The position numbers and the translations under genes are program-made. Shown piece after piece: positions 55,038-63,473 of a DNA stretch of 64,000 nucleotides. Position 1 is the stretch's first letter, and each line of letters begins with the position of its first letter. Below the pieces are notes generated by a model. The model did no database searches and was not told the origin of the DNA. It saw nothing but the letters and a program-made list of their open reading frames with translations. Source of the DNA: CAWDBV01 sp963800705 (GTDB lineage: Bacteria; Actinomycetota; Thermoleophilia; Solirubrobacterales; 70-9); NCBI GenBank assembly GCA_963800705.1, contig CAWDBV010000005.1, positions 434,001-498,000 of the forward strand, in the 5' to 3' direction.

Positions 55038-58000
55038 ATGGAGAGAGTGGATGGCTGGGGTCAGCGGTTGGTTCTGGCTACAGGCGCGTCGGTCCTAATG
55101 CTCTGCATCTCCACACTCTCGTTGCCGGCTGCGAGCGGGAAGGGCGGCGAGGTCGAGATTCTCGCCCCGCGTGACGGGCAGCTGGCATCGAACGGGAGCG
55201 TCACGGTCCGGATTCGTTCCAATGTCTCAGGCTTGCGAGTGCTGGCGGGCGGCAGGAAGGTGACGTCACGCTTCGGAACCGCGGTCAACGGAGTACGAAC
55301 TGCGCGGCTCATTCACGGCCGCGACTACCAGGGCGGCATGATTCCGATCTACGCCGCCGTTGGACGACGTCATGCGCCGGCGTCGGACTCGGTGATTTTC
55401 CATGCGGCGCGCTCCGACGAGCGACTGCTGCGCTTCAAGACGCCGAGGGCGAAATCCGGCCGACAGCTGGTGCTCGCCGGACGTACCTCGAGACGAATCC
55501 ATTCGTTGACCGCGATGCTGAACGGTCGACAGGTGGAATTCGACTTCGATCCGGATGGGCCCCGGAAGATCAAGATTCCGCTCGGGGCGGACGACGGGCT
55601 TCGTCACGGTTTCAACAGGCTCATCGTCGAGGGCCATCGCCTGCACGGCTTGCACGACAGCGAAGAGTTTTCGTTCAAGGTGCCGGGCTCGGTATCGATC
55701 GCCGGTGCCGAAGGCAATCTCGAGGGGCGGCCCCATCGCGCGGTGACCCTCGACGGCTCGGCCTCGGTGCCGGCCGATCCCTCTCACCAGCTGCACTACC
55801 GCTGGGATGTGCTGGAGACGCCGCCCGGCGCGAACGCCACGATCACCAACACCTACGGGGCGCAGGCCCGGTTCCACGCCGACCAGCCTGGAACGTATGT
55901 CGCAAAGCTGACGGTTGGCTCGACGCCCCCGGCATCCGCCCCGTCGGGCCGCTCCGCCTCGACCGCGGTCCAACCCCAGGTCGAGGCGACGTCGAGCCGC
56001 AAGCGCGGGGGCTGTCCCCGGCCCCGCAAGGGGAAGCGGAAGAAGAAGGGGAAAGCCTGCCCCCGGCCCACCCCCCAGCCGCAGTCTTCGGCCCAGGGCT
56101 CACAGGCGAGCCTGCCCCCGGCGTCGCCCTGCAACGGTGCCGACCCCCTTGCCCCGGGGCCGGACTGCAAGCTGCCGCCGTCGGACGCGCTCAACCCCGC
56201 CTCGCAACCGCTCGACCCCGCCTCGCAACCGCTCAGTCCCGCCTCGCAACCCATCAACCCCCTCGCTACGCCCCTCCACCCGCTCGCCAGGGCGGACACC
56301 CTGACACCACCGATCCTGGACGTCGTGACGATCAAGGTCTTGCACACGATGTCGCCGATGGGCACTCCGATACAGACGATCGACGAGAAGGGCAGCATCC
56401 GCTACGGCCCACACACCTACCCACCTCCTCCCGCTGAAGGCAGGTCGACCCCGGCCAACTGGATCCACATGCTGGTGCTCGACGGCGCAAGCGGCGCCGT
56501 GGTCGATGTGAAGGGCTTCGACCTCGACCAGGCGGCCGCGATGAAGGATGCCGTCGTGAAGACCACCGGCAACCAGCTCGTCGTCCTCACCGGCCAGGGG
56601 CGCAATCACGGGTCAACCTGGACCCAGGCCAACACCGAGGCGCTCACCGCCGCGTTCAAGACCCTGGGCGCGACGACCACCGGCCCGTTCTTCTTCGGAG
56701 CCGCCGGCTTGAGTCACGGCAGCTGGTCGGTCGTCGGGGCGAAGGGTCTGCTCGAGGGCCAGGCCGACCAGAACACGAACTACACCGTCCCGGGCGTGCC
56801 GGAGATCGCCCAGGGGGCACCAGGCAAGCGAGGCAGCCTGAATGGCTATATCCAGGAAGTCCTCGAGGGCGATTTCGCCTACGTTTCGCCGGAGACGGTG
56901 CCGATCGATACCAACGTGGCACCGAATCCGCAGTCGAACACAATCAGGGTCGGCACCAAGACCCATGCGTCGGAAACCCTCCAACCCGGGCAGTCGGGGT
57001 TCCACCTGCTGGTCCTGGACGGCGACAATCTCGAGCCCCTCGTCCCGTCTCAGACCTTCGTCACCGACCTCGACGACACGACGCCGAATCCATCCCGGAT
57101 CAAGGATCTGGCTACGACCCTCTTGGGCTATGCGGACCAGCCCTCATCGTTCGAGAAGCCACCGCTGCTGATCCTGCAGAGCATCAATCGTCCGCACGGG
57201 TTCCCCGACGAGTACTGGGTGAACGACGATCAGTTCTCCGACAAGAGCAACTCGGAGAACACCCGCAAGCAGTGGTCTTACAAGAACCCCACGATCGCCG
57301 GAACGATCGGCGCGCTCGGCGGTGCAGCCGCGCACGACCAGTTCGCGAACCTCGGCCACGACGACACCTACGTCCCGCGGGCGCAGGGTGATCCGGTCGC
57401 GAGCACGGGCTACGTACCCGGCGCATATACGGCGGTGGGAAGCCCGGCGCTGGTCAGCAAGGACGAGGACTTCTTCACGCAGAGCCAGGCGGCCGGCGGG
57501 CTTCCCCAGTCCGGCGTGGTCGGCGGGTTGACCCGCAACAACCAGTCGCAGTGGGTCCTCCGCAACGGCGCGCCGAACGGAGGCTTCGATCCGAACGTGA
57601 TGAGCCAGATCGCCTTCCAGCCGGCGACACGCTGGATGACCGGCGCCACCCAGCCCGAGCAGGAAGCGGACGCCTGGATCGCGTGGAAGCTGTTCCCGGA
57701 CAACGCCCCCCCGACCGTGCGCGAGTACTACCAGGAGATCGGGCAGAACTGGGGCAATCACGCCGGCGAGCTCAACGAGCCGCGGTTCAACTATCCCCCC
57801 AACGGCATCGACCCGGTGAGCGGCTTGAAGCTGAACTTCGACTCGTCGACGCTCAGCGCCGTGAAGGCGCAACTGCAGACCGAGATGGGGTACGTCGAGA
57901 ACGTGCGAACCGCGGTCCTCAACTTCCAGAAGATCTTCGGAACGGCCCAGATCGACTCGATCATCAACGAGGCGACGATCGCGGGCGCAATCACGGACTC

Positions 58001-58904
58001 GATCTATCCCCCGTCGAAGACGACGACATCAGTCGATCCGTGGGCGATTCTCTCCAACCTCTTCTCGCTCGGCTCATCATTCGCGCAATTCGCCGGCCCC
58101 GAAGGCGCCGCCCTCTCCGCGGGTCTCGGGGTGATCGGCAACGGAGGTGCGCTGATCGAATCGTTCATCCCAAAGACGACCACTACCCCGGGTGGCGTAC
58201 CCCTGAGCCAGAGGATCTCCGACCGCGCGGGCTCGATCGCGGCGGCGGTCAATCAGCATTACAAGACGATCGGCGACGGCCTCACCCACCTCTACGGGCT
58301 CATGGTCAGCGACTGGGGCAAGCTCCAGGCCGCCAACGGAAAGGCCGGCATCTGGAGCAACGCTCCGCAGCAGCTGATCGAGCAGTCCTTCGCCACCGCC
58401 GCCAAGCAGGAGTACGCGCTGGGGCTGATCCCGCTCGTCTTCGACCTCTACGCCCTGAATCCACAGGCCGACGCGGTTGTCAACAGCAAGCCGTGGCTCG
58501 CAAACACGTTTGAGTGTCTCGACCACGACGGGGACAAGTTCATCCATCCCTTCGGCAATAACAGCCTGGCCACCGACGGCGGCCGCATCTTCGCGAGCCG
58601 GCGCAGCTGGTTCCATCCCGTTCCAAAAACCAACAACCCAGCAAACAAGCTCACGTGGTGGTGGATCCAAGGGCAGGCGCTGTCAACGACGCTCGACTTC
58701 GTCGGTGCAGGTCAGATCAAGGACACGGGCAGGCTGCCCCCTTCAAAGCTCATGAGCCAGCTCTTCTCGCCGGTTCAGAGGGTCAATTCCCAAAACAACC
58801 CCGCTGGTAACCCCGGGCCGCTGCAGATGAACAAGTCACTGTTCTTCGGCGACCCGGCGTTCAAGCGGCGCGGAATCACCTGCGACAAGACGCCCGAACG
58901 GTGA
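55038..58904 (+). CDS. Large secreted protein with two FAM3/ILEI (GG)-like domains
   Basis: 1288 residues. Signal peptide about 1-33 (RLVLATGASVLMLCISTLSL then PAASG). N-terminal Ig/PKD-like part (about 35-300; YRWDVLETPPGANATI, then GTYVAKLTV). A basic and Pro-rich linker (about 315-420) holds repeats of PASQPL. Two regions look like GG/ILEI domains: about 470-575 (HMLVLDGASGAVVDVKGFDL ... GSWSVVGAKGLLEG) and about 652-760 (GFHLLVLDGDNLEPLV). The last 300 residues are helical, with a glycine/alanine-rich hydrophobic stretch at about 1010-1045. No enzyme motif recognised. AGGA precedes ATG by seven bases. Base composition looks less GC-rich than that of neighbours. Confidence 0.75.
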   Translation: MERVDGWGQRLVLATGASVLMLCISTLSLPAASGKGGEVEILAPRDGQLASNGSVTVRIRSNVSGLRVLAGGRKVTSRFGTAVNGVRTARLIHGRDYQGGMIPIYAAVGRRHAPASDSVIFHAARSDERLLRFKTPRAKSGRQLVLAGRTSRRIHSLTAMLNGRQVEFDFDPDGPRKIKIPLGADDGLRHGFNRLIVEGHRLHGLHDSEEFSFKVPGSVSIAGAEGNLEGRPHRAVTLDGSASVPADPSHQLHYRWDVLETPPGANATITNTYGAQARFHADQPGTYVAKLTVGSTPPASAPSGRSASTAVQPQVEATSSRKRGGCPRPRKGKRKKKGKACPRPTPQPQSSAQGSQASLPPASPCNGADPLAPGPDCKLPPSDALNPASQPLDPASQPLSPASQPINPLATPLHPLARADTLTPPILDVVTIKVLHTMSPMGTPIQTIDEKGSIRYGPHTYPPPPAEGRSTPANWIHMLVLDGASGAVVDVKGFDLDQAAAMKDAVVKTTGNQLVVLTGQGRNHGSTWTQANTEALTAAFKTLGATTTGPFFFGAAGLSHGSWSVVGAKGLLEGQADQNTNYTVPGVPEIAQGAPGKRGSLNGYIQEVLEGDFAYVSPETVPIDTNVAPNPQSNTIRVGTKTHASETLQPGQSGFHLLVLDGDNLEPLVPSQTFVTDLDDTTPNPSRIKDLATTLLGYADQPSSFEKPPLLILQSINRPHGFPDEYWVNDDQFSDKSNSENTRKQWSYKNPTIAGTIGALGGAAAHDQFANLGHDDTYVPRAQGDPVASTGYVPGAYTAVGSPALVSKDEDFFTQSQAAGGLPQSGVVGGLTRNNQSQWVLRNGAPNGGFDPNVMSQIAFQPATRWMTGATQPEQEADAWIAWKLFPDNAPPTVREYYQEIGQNWGNHAGELNEPRFNYPPNGIDPVSGLKLNFDSSTLSAVKAQLQTEMGYVENVRTAVLNFQKIFGTAQIDSIINEATIAGAITDSIYPPSKTTTSVDPWAILSNLFSLGSSFAQFAGPEGAALSAGLGVIGNGGALIESFIPKTTTTPGGVPLSQRISDRAGSIAAAVNQHYKTIGDGLTHLYGLMVSDWGKLQAANGKAGIWSNAPQQLIEQSFATAAKQEYALGLIPLVFDLYALNPQADAVVNSKPWLANTFECLDHDGDKFIHPFGNNSLATDGGRIFASRRSWFHPVPKTNNPANKLTWWWIQGQALSTTLDFVGAGQIKDTGRLPPSKLMSQLFSPVQRVNSQNNPAGNPGPLQMNKSLFFGDPAFKRRGITCDKTPER

Positions 58905-58917
58905 ACCGGCCGAGCAG

Positions 58918-59670
58918 TTATTGCTGCTGCTTGGTGGGCCGGACGAGGATCTCGTTCACGCTCACGTGCGGGGGCTGCGAGACGGCGTAGAGGATCGCAC
59001 CGGCGATGTCCTCGGACTGCAGTAGCTCGCCGATCTGCTCGCGGACCTTCTCGGTCTGCTCGACGACGATCGGGTTCTTGTTGTGGCCCTGGAGCTCGGT
59101 GTCGGTGAACCCCGGCTCGATCACCGTGACGCGGATGTTCGAGTGAAGCGCCTCCTGGCGCAGCGCTTCGGAGAAGCCGGTGACCCCGAACTTGGTCAGG
59201 TTGTAGACCCCGGCGCCCATGAACGCCCGCCGCCCCGCGGTCGAGGAGACGTTGACGATGTTGCCGCCGCCGGAATCGCGGATCAGCGGCATCGCCGCCT
59301 TCGTGCAGTAGAGGAGGCCGAGCGCGTTGACCTCGACCATGTTGCGCCACTCCTCGCTCTCCTGGCCCTCGAGTGGGCCGAGCAGCATCACACCGGCGTT
59401 GTTGACCAGGATGTCGAGGCCACCGAGCTCTTTCGCCGCCGACTCGACGAATCCGACCGCCGACTCTTCGTCGCTCAGGTCAGCCTCGATCGCGACGGCC
59501 TTGCCGCCGTCGGCTTCGATCTTCTTCGCCCGCTCCTCGAGGCGGTCGGTTCGGCGGGCGCCGAGCGCGACCGAGGCGCCCTCGGCTGCGAGCAGCTCGG
59601 CGGTGGCCTCGCCGATTCCCGACGAGGCCCCTGTTATTGCGGCCTTGCGGCCCTCGAGCTTGCCCGCCAA
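58918..59670 (-). CDS. Short-chain dehydrogenase/reductase (classical SDR)
   Basis: 250 residues. NAD(P)-binding motif AAITGASSGIGEATAELLAA, NNAG motif in LDILVNNAGVMLLGPLEG, catalytic Ser in GGNIVNVSSTAGRRAFMGAG, and YxxxK as VYNLTKFGVTGFSEALRQEA, in which the usual Tyr-x-x-x-Lys is Tyr-Asn-Leu-Thr-Lys. It resembles the YdfG-like oxidoreductases; substrate unknown. It begins 3 bases after the NSKI-repeat gene and converges on the large secreted protein gene. Confidence 0.92.
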   Translation of the reverse strand: MAGKLEGRKAAITGASSGIGEATAELLAAEGASVALGARRTDRLEERAKKIEADGGKAVAIEADLSDEESAVGFVESAAKELGGLDILVNNAGVMLLGPLEGQESEEWRNMVEVNALGLLYCTKAAMPLIRDSGGGNIVNVSSTAGRRAFMGAGVYNLTKFGVTGFSEALRQEALHSNIRVTVIEPGFTDTELQGHNKNPIVVEQTEKVREQIGELLQSEDIAGAILYAVSQPPHVSVNEILVRPTKQQQ

Positions 59671-59673
59671 CCG

Positions 59674-60321
59674 CTACGCCACCAGGCAGATCGCCCAGAC
59701 CCGCATGTTGCGGTCCGCGGCGACGAGGGGCGCGCTGTAGCCCTTCGCGAACCAGGCATTCCCGAGCGGCCCCGACTCGATCACGGCCGATTTGTCCGTC
59801 CCAACGTCATCGTTCGTGATCTCGGCGCCGCCGCCGAGCAGCTTCTCTCCCGCGGCGCAGGGCGAGGTCTGGGTCGCTGTGGTTCCGGCCATCGGCAGGG
59901 TGACGTCGAGGGGCCGCTGGACGACCGAGCCGAGCACGCGCGAATTCACGACGCCATCCCGGAGCTTGGGGTTGCTGATCGTCTCGCTGCGGATCTGGAG
60001 GGAGTCGATCGAGTTGTCCTGGATCTTCGAGTTCGAGACCGAGTTCGTGGCCAGATTGCTGTTCGAGACCGCGCCGTTGGCGATCTTCGAATTCGACACT
60101 GCATCGGTGCCGATCTTCGAGTTGGTGACCGCGCTCGAGCCGATCTTCGAATTGGTGACCGCGCCGCCGCGGATCACCCGCTCTGAGGCCGCGCCGGTCT
60201 TGAGGCGCTTGGCGCCGATCTTCTTCGCCGCCCAGGCCGTGGCGCCGCCGAGGATGAGGAAAATCGCCAGCGTCGACATCACGTTCGCGTAGGTGGCCTT
60301 CTCGCGGATCTTGTTCAGCAT
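59674..60321 (-). CDS. Exported protein with decapeptide NSKI repeats
   Basis: 215 residues. A membrane/signal segment at about 13-32 (VMSTLAIFLILGGATAWAA) precedes KKIGAKRLKTGAASERVIRG. Eight or so ten-residue repeats follow at about 50-130, of the form AV-T/S-NSKI-xxx (GAVTNSKIGS, SAVTNSKIGT, DAVSNSKIAN, GAVSNSNLAT, NSVSNSKIQD). The regular spacing suggests a stalk or solenoid. A C-terminal domain with two Cys (about 155 and 212) follows. Such proteins are common and unnamed in Thermoleophilia. At the DNA level the repeats are imperfect 30-base units (60010-60180). Confidence 0.75.
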   Translation of the reverse strand: MLNKIREKATYANVMSTLAIFLILGGATAWAAKKIGAKRLKTGAASERVIRGGAVTNSKIGSSAVTNSKIGTDAVSNSKIANGAVSNSNLATNSVSNSKIQDNSIDSLQIRSETISNPKLRDGVVNSRVLGSVVQRPLDVTLPMAGTTATQTSPCAAGEKLLGGGAEITNDDVGTDKSAVIESGPLGNAWFAKGYSAPLVAADRNMRVWAICLVA

Positions 60322-60355
60322 CTCGCCCTCCCTGTCGTGTGCAGTTGGGCGCAGC

Positions 60356-60817
60356 CTACTCGACCGGCTCGAGCACGACCACGGGAATCCGGCGCTCGGT
60401 CCGCGACTGGTAGTGCTCGTAGGGCCTGTAGGCCGCGACCATCTGCTCCCAGAGGCGCTGGCGCTCTTCGCCCTCGGCCTCGCGGGCGCGGACGCGGCGC
60501 TTCTTGCCCTTCCACCACGCGTTCGTCTCCGGGCTCTCCATCAGGTTGAGGTACCAGGCCGGGTGCTTCTCGACCCCGCCCTTGGAGGCGATCACGACGA
60601 GGTTCTCTCCGTCCTCGGTGGCGATCAGGGGATGGGTGCGATGCTTGCCGCTCTTTCGTCCGACGTTCTCGACCAGCGCCACAGGAGCACCCTGCGAGCG
60701 GCCGCCGATGCGCCCGCCGGTGAGCTTGTAGAGCGCCACGTGGCCCCTGGTTCCGACGTTCCAGATCTTCCAGAACGGCGAGTCGGCCTGCGGTGCGTCG
60801 GGTGGTCTCCGTGCCAC
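60356..60817 (-). CDS. F420H2-dependent nitroreductase-like (DDN family) protein
   Basis: 153 residues. Deazaflavin-dependent nitroreductase family: FWKIWNVGTRGHVALYKLTG, then ALVENVGRKSGKHRTHPLI (the GRxSG..R.TPL motif), DGENLVVIASKGGVEKHPAWYLNL with the HPAWYxNL signature, and VAAYRPYEHYQSRTERRIPV. Members use coenzyme F420 to reduce quinones or nitro compounds, and imply F420 in this organism. It follows leuA by 29 bases. Confidence 0.9.
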   Translation of the reverse strand: MARRPPDAPQADSPFWKIWNVGTRGHVALYKLTGGRIGGRSQGAPVALVENVGRKSGKHRTHPLIATEDGENLVVIASKGGVEKHPAWYLNLMESPETNAWWKGKKRRVRAREAEGEERQRLWEQMVAAYRPYEHYQSRTERRIPVVVLEPVE

Positions 60818-60846
60818 GGTCCCGATTCTATGTGTGCGCGGCGGGG

Positions 60847-62445
60847 CTAGGGCCCCGGGGTCCGCTCGCTCGCGGCATCGGCGGTGGCCGCCTCGGCCTC
60901 CTGGACCGCGGCCCCGTCGAGCGCGTTCGAGAGCGCCCGCAGGTAGGCGCGGGCGGAGGCCTCGATGATGTCGGTGGCGACGCCTTGGCCGCTGGCCAGG
61001 TTGCCGCCGGCGCGGAGCATCACGGTCACCTCGCCGAGCGCGTCATCACCGCCGGTGACGGCGCCGACCCTGTATTCGCGCAGCTCGCACTCGACGTCTA
61101 CGGCTTTCTGGATCGCGCCAAACACGGCGTCCACGGGCCCGTCGCCGCCAGCCTCGCCGACCACCTCGTCGCCGCTGTCGAGCTTCACGGTCACCTTGGC
61201 CTTCGGCGGGCGCTCGCTGCCGGCCTCGACGTCGAACGCCGCAAGCCCGTAGCGCTCGGTGCGCTCGCGCATCTCATCGGAGACGATCGCCTCGAGGTCG
61301 AGCGCCGTGACCTGCTTCTTCTTGTCGGCGATCTCCTTGAAGCGGTCGAATGCCTGGTTGAGGGCGTTGCCCTCGACCACGAAACCGAGCTCTTTAAGTG
61401 CATCCCGCAGCGCATGCCTGCCGGAGTGCTTGCCGAGCACGATCGCGTTCGAGTCGAGGCCGACCTCGGTCGCGTCCATGATCTCGTAGGTCGATCGCTC
61501 CTTGAGCACGCCGTCCTGGTGGATGCCGGACTCGTGGGCGAAAGCGTTCCGCCCCACGACCGCTTTGTTCGGCGGCACTCCGTAGCCGGTGAAGCGCGAG
61601 ACCATGCGGCTCGTGCGCGCGAGCTCCTTCGCGTTCAGGGTGGTGTCGAGGCCGTGCTCGTCGACGCGGGTCCGGAGCAGCATCACGATCTCCTCGAGCG
61701 AGCAGTTGCCCGCCCGCTCGCCGATCCCGTTAACCGCGCACTCGACCTGGCGCGCCCCCGCCAGCAGGCCGGCGTAGGAGTTCGCGACCGCGAGACCGAG
61801 GTCGTCGTGGCAGTGGACCGAGACCTCGACCCCGTCGAGGCCCGGGACGAGCTCGTAGAGCTTTTTGAAATAGGCCGAGTACTCCTCCGGGGTCGTGTAG
61901 CCGACCGTGTCGGGAATGTTGATCACCGTCGCGCCCTCCTCGACCGCGATCGCGCAGACCTCGGCGGTGAACTCGACGTCGGCGCGGGTCGCGTCCATGG
62001 GCGAGAACTCGACGTTGTCGGTATACGACTTCGCCAGCGTCACCGCGGCCCTCGCCTGGCCCTTGACGTCCTCGCGCGTGGTCTGCAGCTGGTGCTCGAT
62101 GTGGATGTCCGAGGTAGAGATGAAGGTGTGGATCCGGGGCCGCTCGGCGTCCTTGATCGCTCCCCAGGCCGCGTCGATGTCGGCCTTGTGGGTGCGTGCG
62201 AGGCCGCAGATCACCGGGCCCTCGACGTTGCGCGAGATCGCCTCGCAGGCCTCGAAGTCACCCGGCGAGGTGATCGGGAAGCCCGCCTCGATAACGTCGA
62301 CGCCGAGGCGGGCCAGCTGCTGTGCGATCTCGACCTTCTCGCCCGTGTTGAGCGAGATCCCGGGCGACTGCTCGCCGTCGCGCAGCGTCGTATCGAAGAT
62401 GTGGACGCGCTGGTCCTCAGCGACGCCGTTCGTTGAATCACTCAT
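60847..62445 (-). CDS. leuA: 2-Isopropylmalate synthase
   Basis: Committed step of leucine synthesis: acetyl-CoA plus 2-oxoisovalerate. 532 residues. Motifs: HIFDTTLRDGEQSPGISLN, DVIEAGFPITSPGDFEACE, VEVSVHCHDDLGLAVANSYA, NGIGERAGNCSLEEIVMLLR and the FAHESGIHQDGVLK zinc site. The C-terminal regulatory domain (about 410-520; GGDGPVDAVFGAIQKAV) is the site of leucine feedback in this family. ATG 62445 has GGAGAAGGAGG seven bases upstream, which is complementary to the Leu codons of the leader peptide. Confidence 0.96.
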   Translation of the reverse strand: MSDSTNGVAEDQRVHIFDTTLRDGEQSPGISLNTGEKVEIAQQLARLGVDVIEAGFPITSPGDFEACEAISRNVEGPVICGLARTHKADIDAAWGAIKDAERPRIHTFISTSDIHIEHQLQTTREDVKGQARAAVTLAKSYTDNVEFSPMDATRADVEFTAEVCAIAVEEGATVINIPDTVGYTTPEEYSAYFKKLYELVPGLDGVEVSVHCHDDLGLAVANSYAGLLAGARQVECAVNGIGERAGNCSLEEIVMLLRTRVDEHGLDTTLNAKELARTSRMVSRFTGYGVPPNKAVVGRNAFAHESGIHQDGVLKERSTYEIMDATEVGLDSNAIVLGKHSGRHALRDALKELGFVVEGNALNQAFDRFKEIADKKKQVTALDLEAIVSDEMRERTERYGLAAFDVEAGSERPPKAKVTVKLDSGDEVVGEAGGDGPVDAVFGAIQKAVDVECELREYRVGAVTGGDDALGEVTVMLRAGGNLASGQGVATDIIEASARAYLRALSNALDGAAVQEAEAATADAASERTPGP

Positions 62446-62452
62446 GACTTAC

Positions 62453-62539
62453 CTCCTTCTCCGATTCTTACCGATGACAGTTTGTGACTGCGGCCGCCGC
62501 CGCCCAGCGCTATTCCCCCCGAAGGGGGAGGAGAAGGAG
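62453..62539 (-). promoter_or_regulatory. leuA: leuA leader: Leu-codon run complementary to the leuA Shine-Dalgarno
   Basis: In the transcript CUCCUUCUCC (62539-62530, within the leader-peptide Leu codons) is a perfect 10-base complement of GGAGAAGGAG (62462-62453, the leuA ribosome site). Pairing would hide the ribosome site; a ribosome stalled on or occupying the Leu codons would free it. No intrinsic terminator is visible between them, only a GCGGCCGC-centred stem at about 62490-62500. Confidence 0.55.
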
Positions 62540-62566
62540 AAGCGCGCTGTCGAAGCGGAACCTCAT
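62510..62566 (-). CDS. Leucine-rich leader peptide of leuA
   Basis: 18 residues, MRFRFDSALLLLLPLRGE, then TAG. Five consecutive Leu codons (CTT CTC CTT CTC CTC) plus one more after Pro: six of 18. It lies 64 bases before the leuA ATG and 13 bases after the RTX-like gene stop. Leader peptides with Leu codons before leuA are known in actinobacteria such as Streptomyces. No strong ribosome site precedes its ATG. Confidence 0.65.
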   Translation of the reverse strand: MRFRFDSALLLLLPLRGE

Positions 62567-62579
62567 CGGTATCGGCAGG

Positions 62580-63473
62580 TTAGCGAAGCCGTGAGCTGGG
62601 CCAGGTCCTCTCGATCGTCGACCGCCTCTCGCAGGTTTCCTCGGAGATATCGCGGCCGGGACCCCCGGAGCAGCGGTCTCGACCGTCGAAGCCCCAGACC
62701 CGGTCGTTCCCCGCTTCTCCGAACGAGACATCGTTCCCCTGCCCGGCGGTGCACACGTCGTTGCCCGCGCCGCCGCGGCAGAGGTCGTTTCCTTTCCCCA
62801 TGCCGATGTCGTCGTTGCCGCCGTTGCCGAACAGGCGGTCGTCGCCGGCTCCGCCGGTGAAATCATCTTCCCCGTCTCCTCCCGTGCAGACGTCGTCGCC
62901 CTGGCCGCCAGAGCAACCGCCAGAAGTGGTCGACATGGAGTCATTTCCTCCCTCGCCGGTGAGCACGTTGATGGCTGTAGAGCTGGTCATCTCGTCATCT
63001 CCCTCCCCACCCCAGAGCGAAGCGGTGTCCCCCAATCCCGAATTGGGGGCGCCCGGGTTCACGATCAGGCGGTCGTTGCCCGCGTCCGCGTGGATGTCGA
63101 CATTGGTCAGGAACGGAGTCTGGTCGGTGAGAGCAAACAGGTCGTCGCCGGACCCTAGGAACCCGCCCGCCAGTATGAATGTCGACGCTACCTCTTGCGC
63201 AGGAGTCAATTTGCAGAGCACCGAGGTGGGACTCTCGGCGATGCACCCTGCCTGCGGTAGCGCCCCGGCCGCGTCGCTGACTCTCACCTCGCTGACACTG
63301 AGGCGATCGACGAGCACCGTATTGGGCACGCCCGCGAAGTCGTTGATGCTTATCGAGTTGCTGCTCATCGAGCTGGACCCCATGTTGACGGTGACCGCCG
63401 AGGCGCTCGGGGCGCAGAAAAGGGTCAGCGCCGCCGCGAGCCCAACTCCACATGAGCGGGTGATCGCGGTCAA
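62580..63473 (-). CDS. Secreted RTX-type (hemolysin-like) calcium-binding repeat protein
   Basis: 297 residues from TTG 63473, overlapping the stop of the dehydrogenase by 4 bases (TTGA). The signal peptide is TAITRSCGVGLAAALTLFC then APSASA. After a beta-rich domain (about 30-150) come about a dozen nonapeptide RTX repeats (about 150-270): GGEGDDEMT, GGQGDDVCT, GGAGDDRLF, GNGGNDDIG, GGAGNDVCT, GEAGNDRVW. These form a Ca-binding beta-roll outside the cell. Several repeats hold Cys, which is unusual for RTX. No type I secretion genes are nearby; Sec export is suggested by the signal. Confidence 0.83.
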   Translation of the reverse strand: MTAITRSCGVGLAAALTLFCAPSASAVTVNMGSSSMSSNSISINDFAGVPNTVLVDRLSVSEVRVSDAAGALPQAGCIAESPTSVLCKLTPAQEVASTFILAGGFLGSGDDLFALTDQTPFLTNVDIHADAGNDRLIVNPGAPNSGLGDTASLWGGEGDDEMTSSTAINVLTGEGGNDSMSTTSGGCSGGQGDDVCTGGDGEDDFTGGAGDDRLFGNGGNDDIGMGKGNDLCRGGAGNDVCTAGQGNDVSFGEAGNDRVWGFDGRDRCSGGPGRDISEETCERRSTIERTWPSSRLR

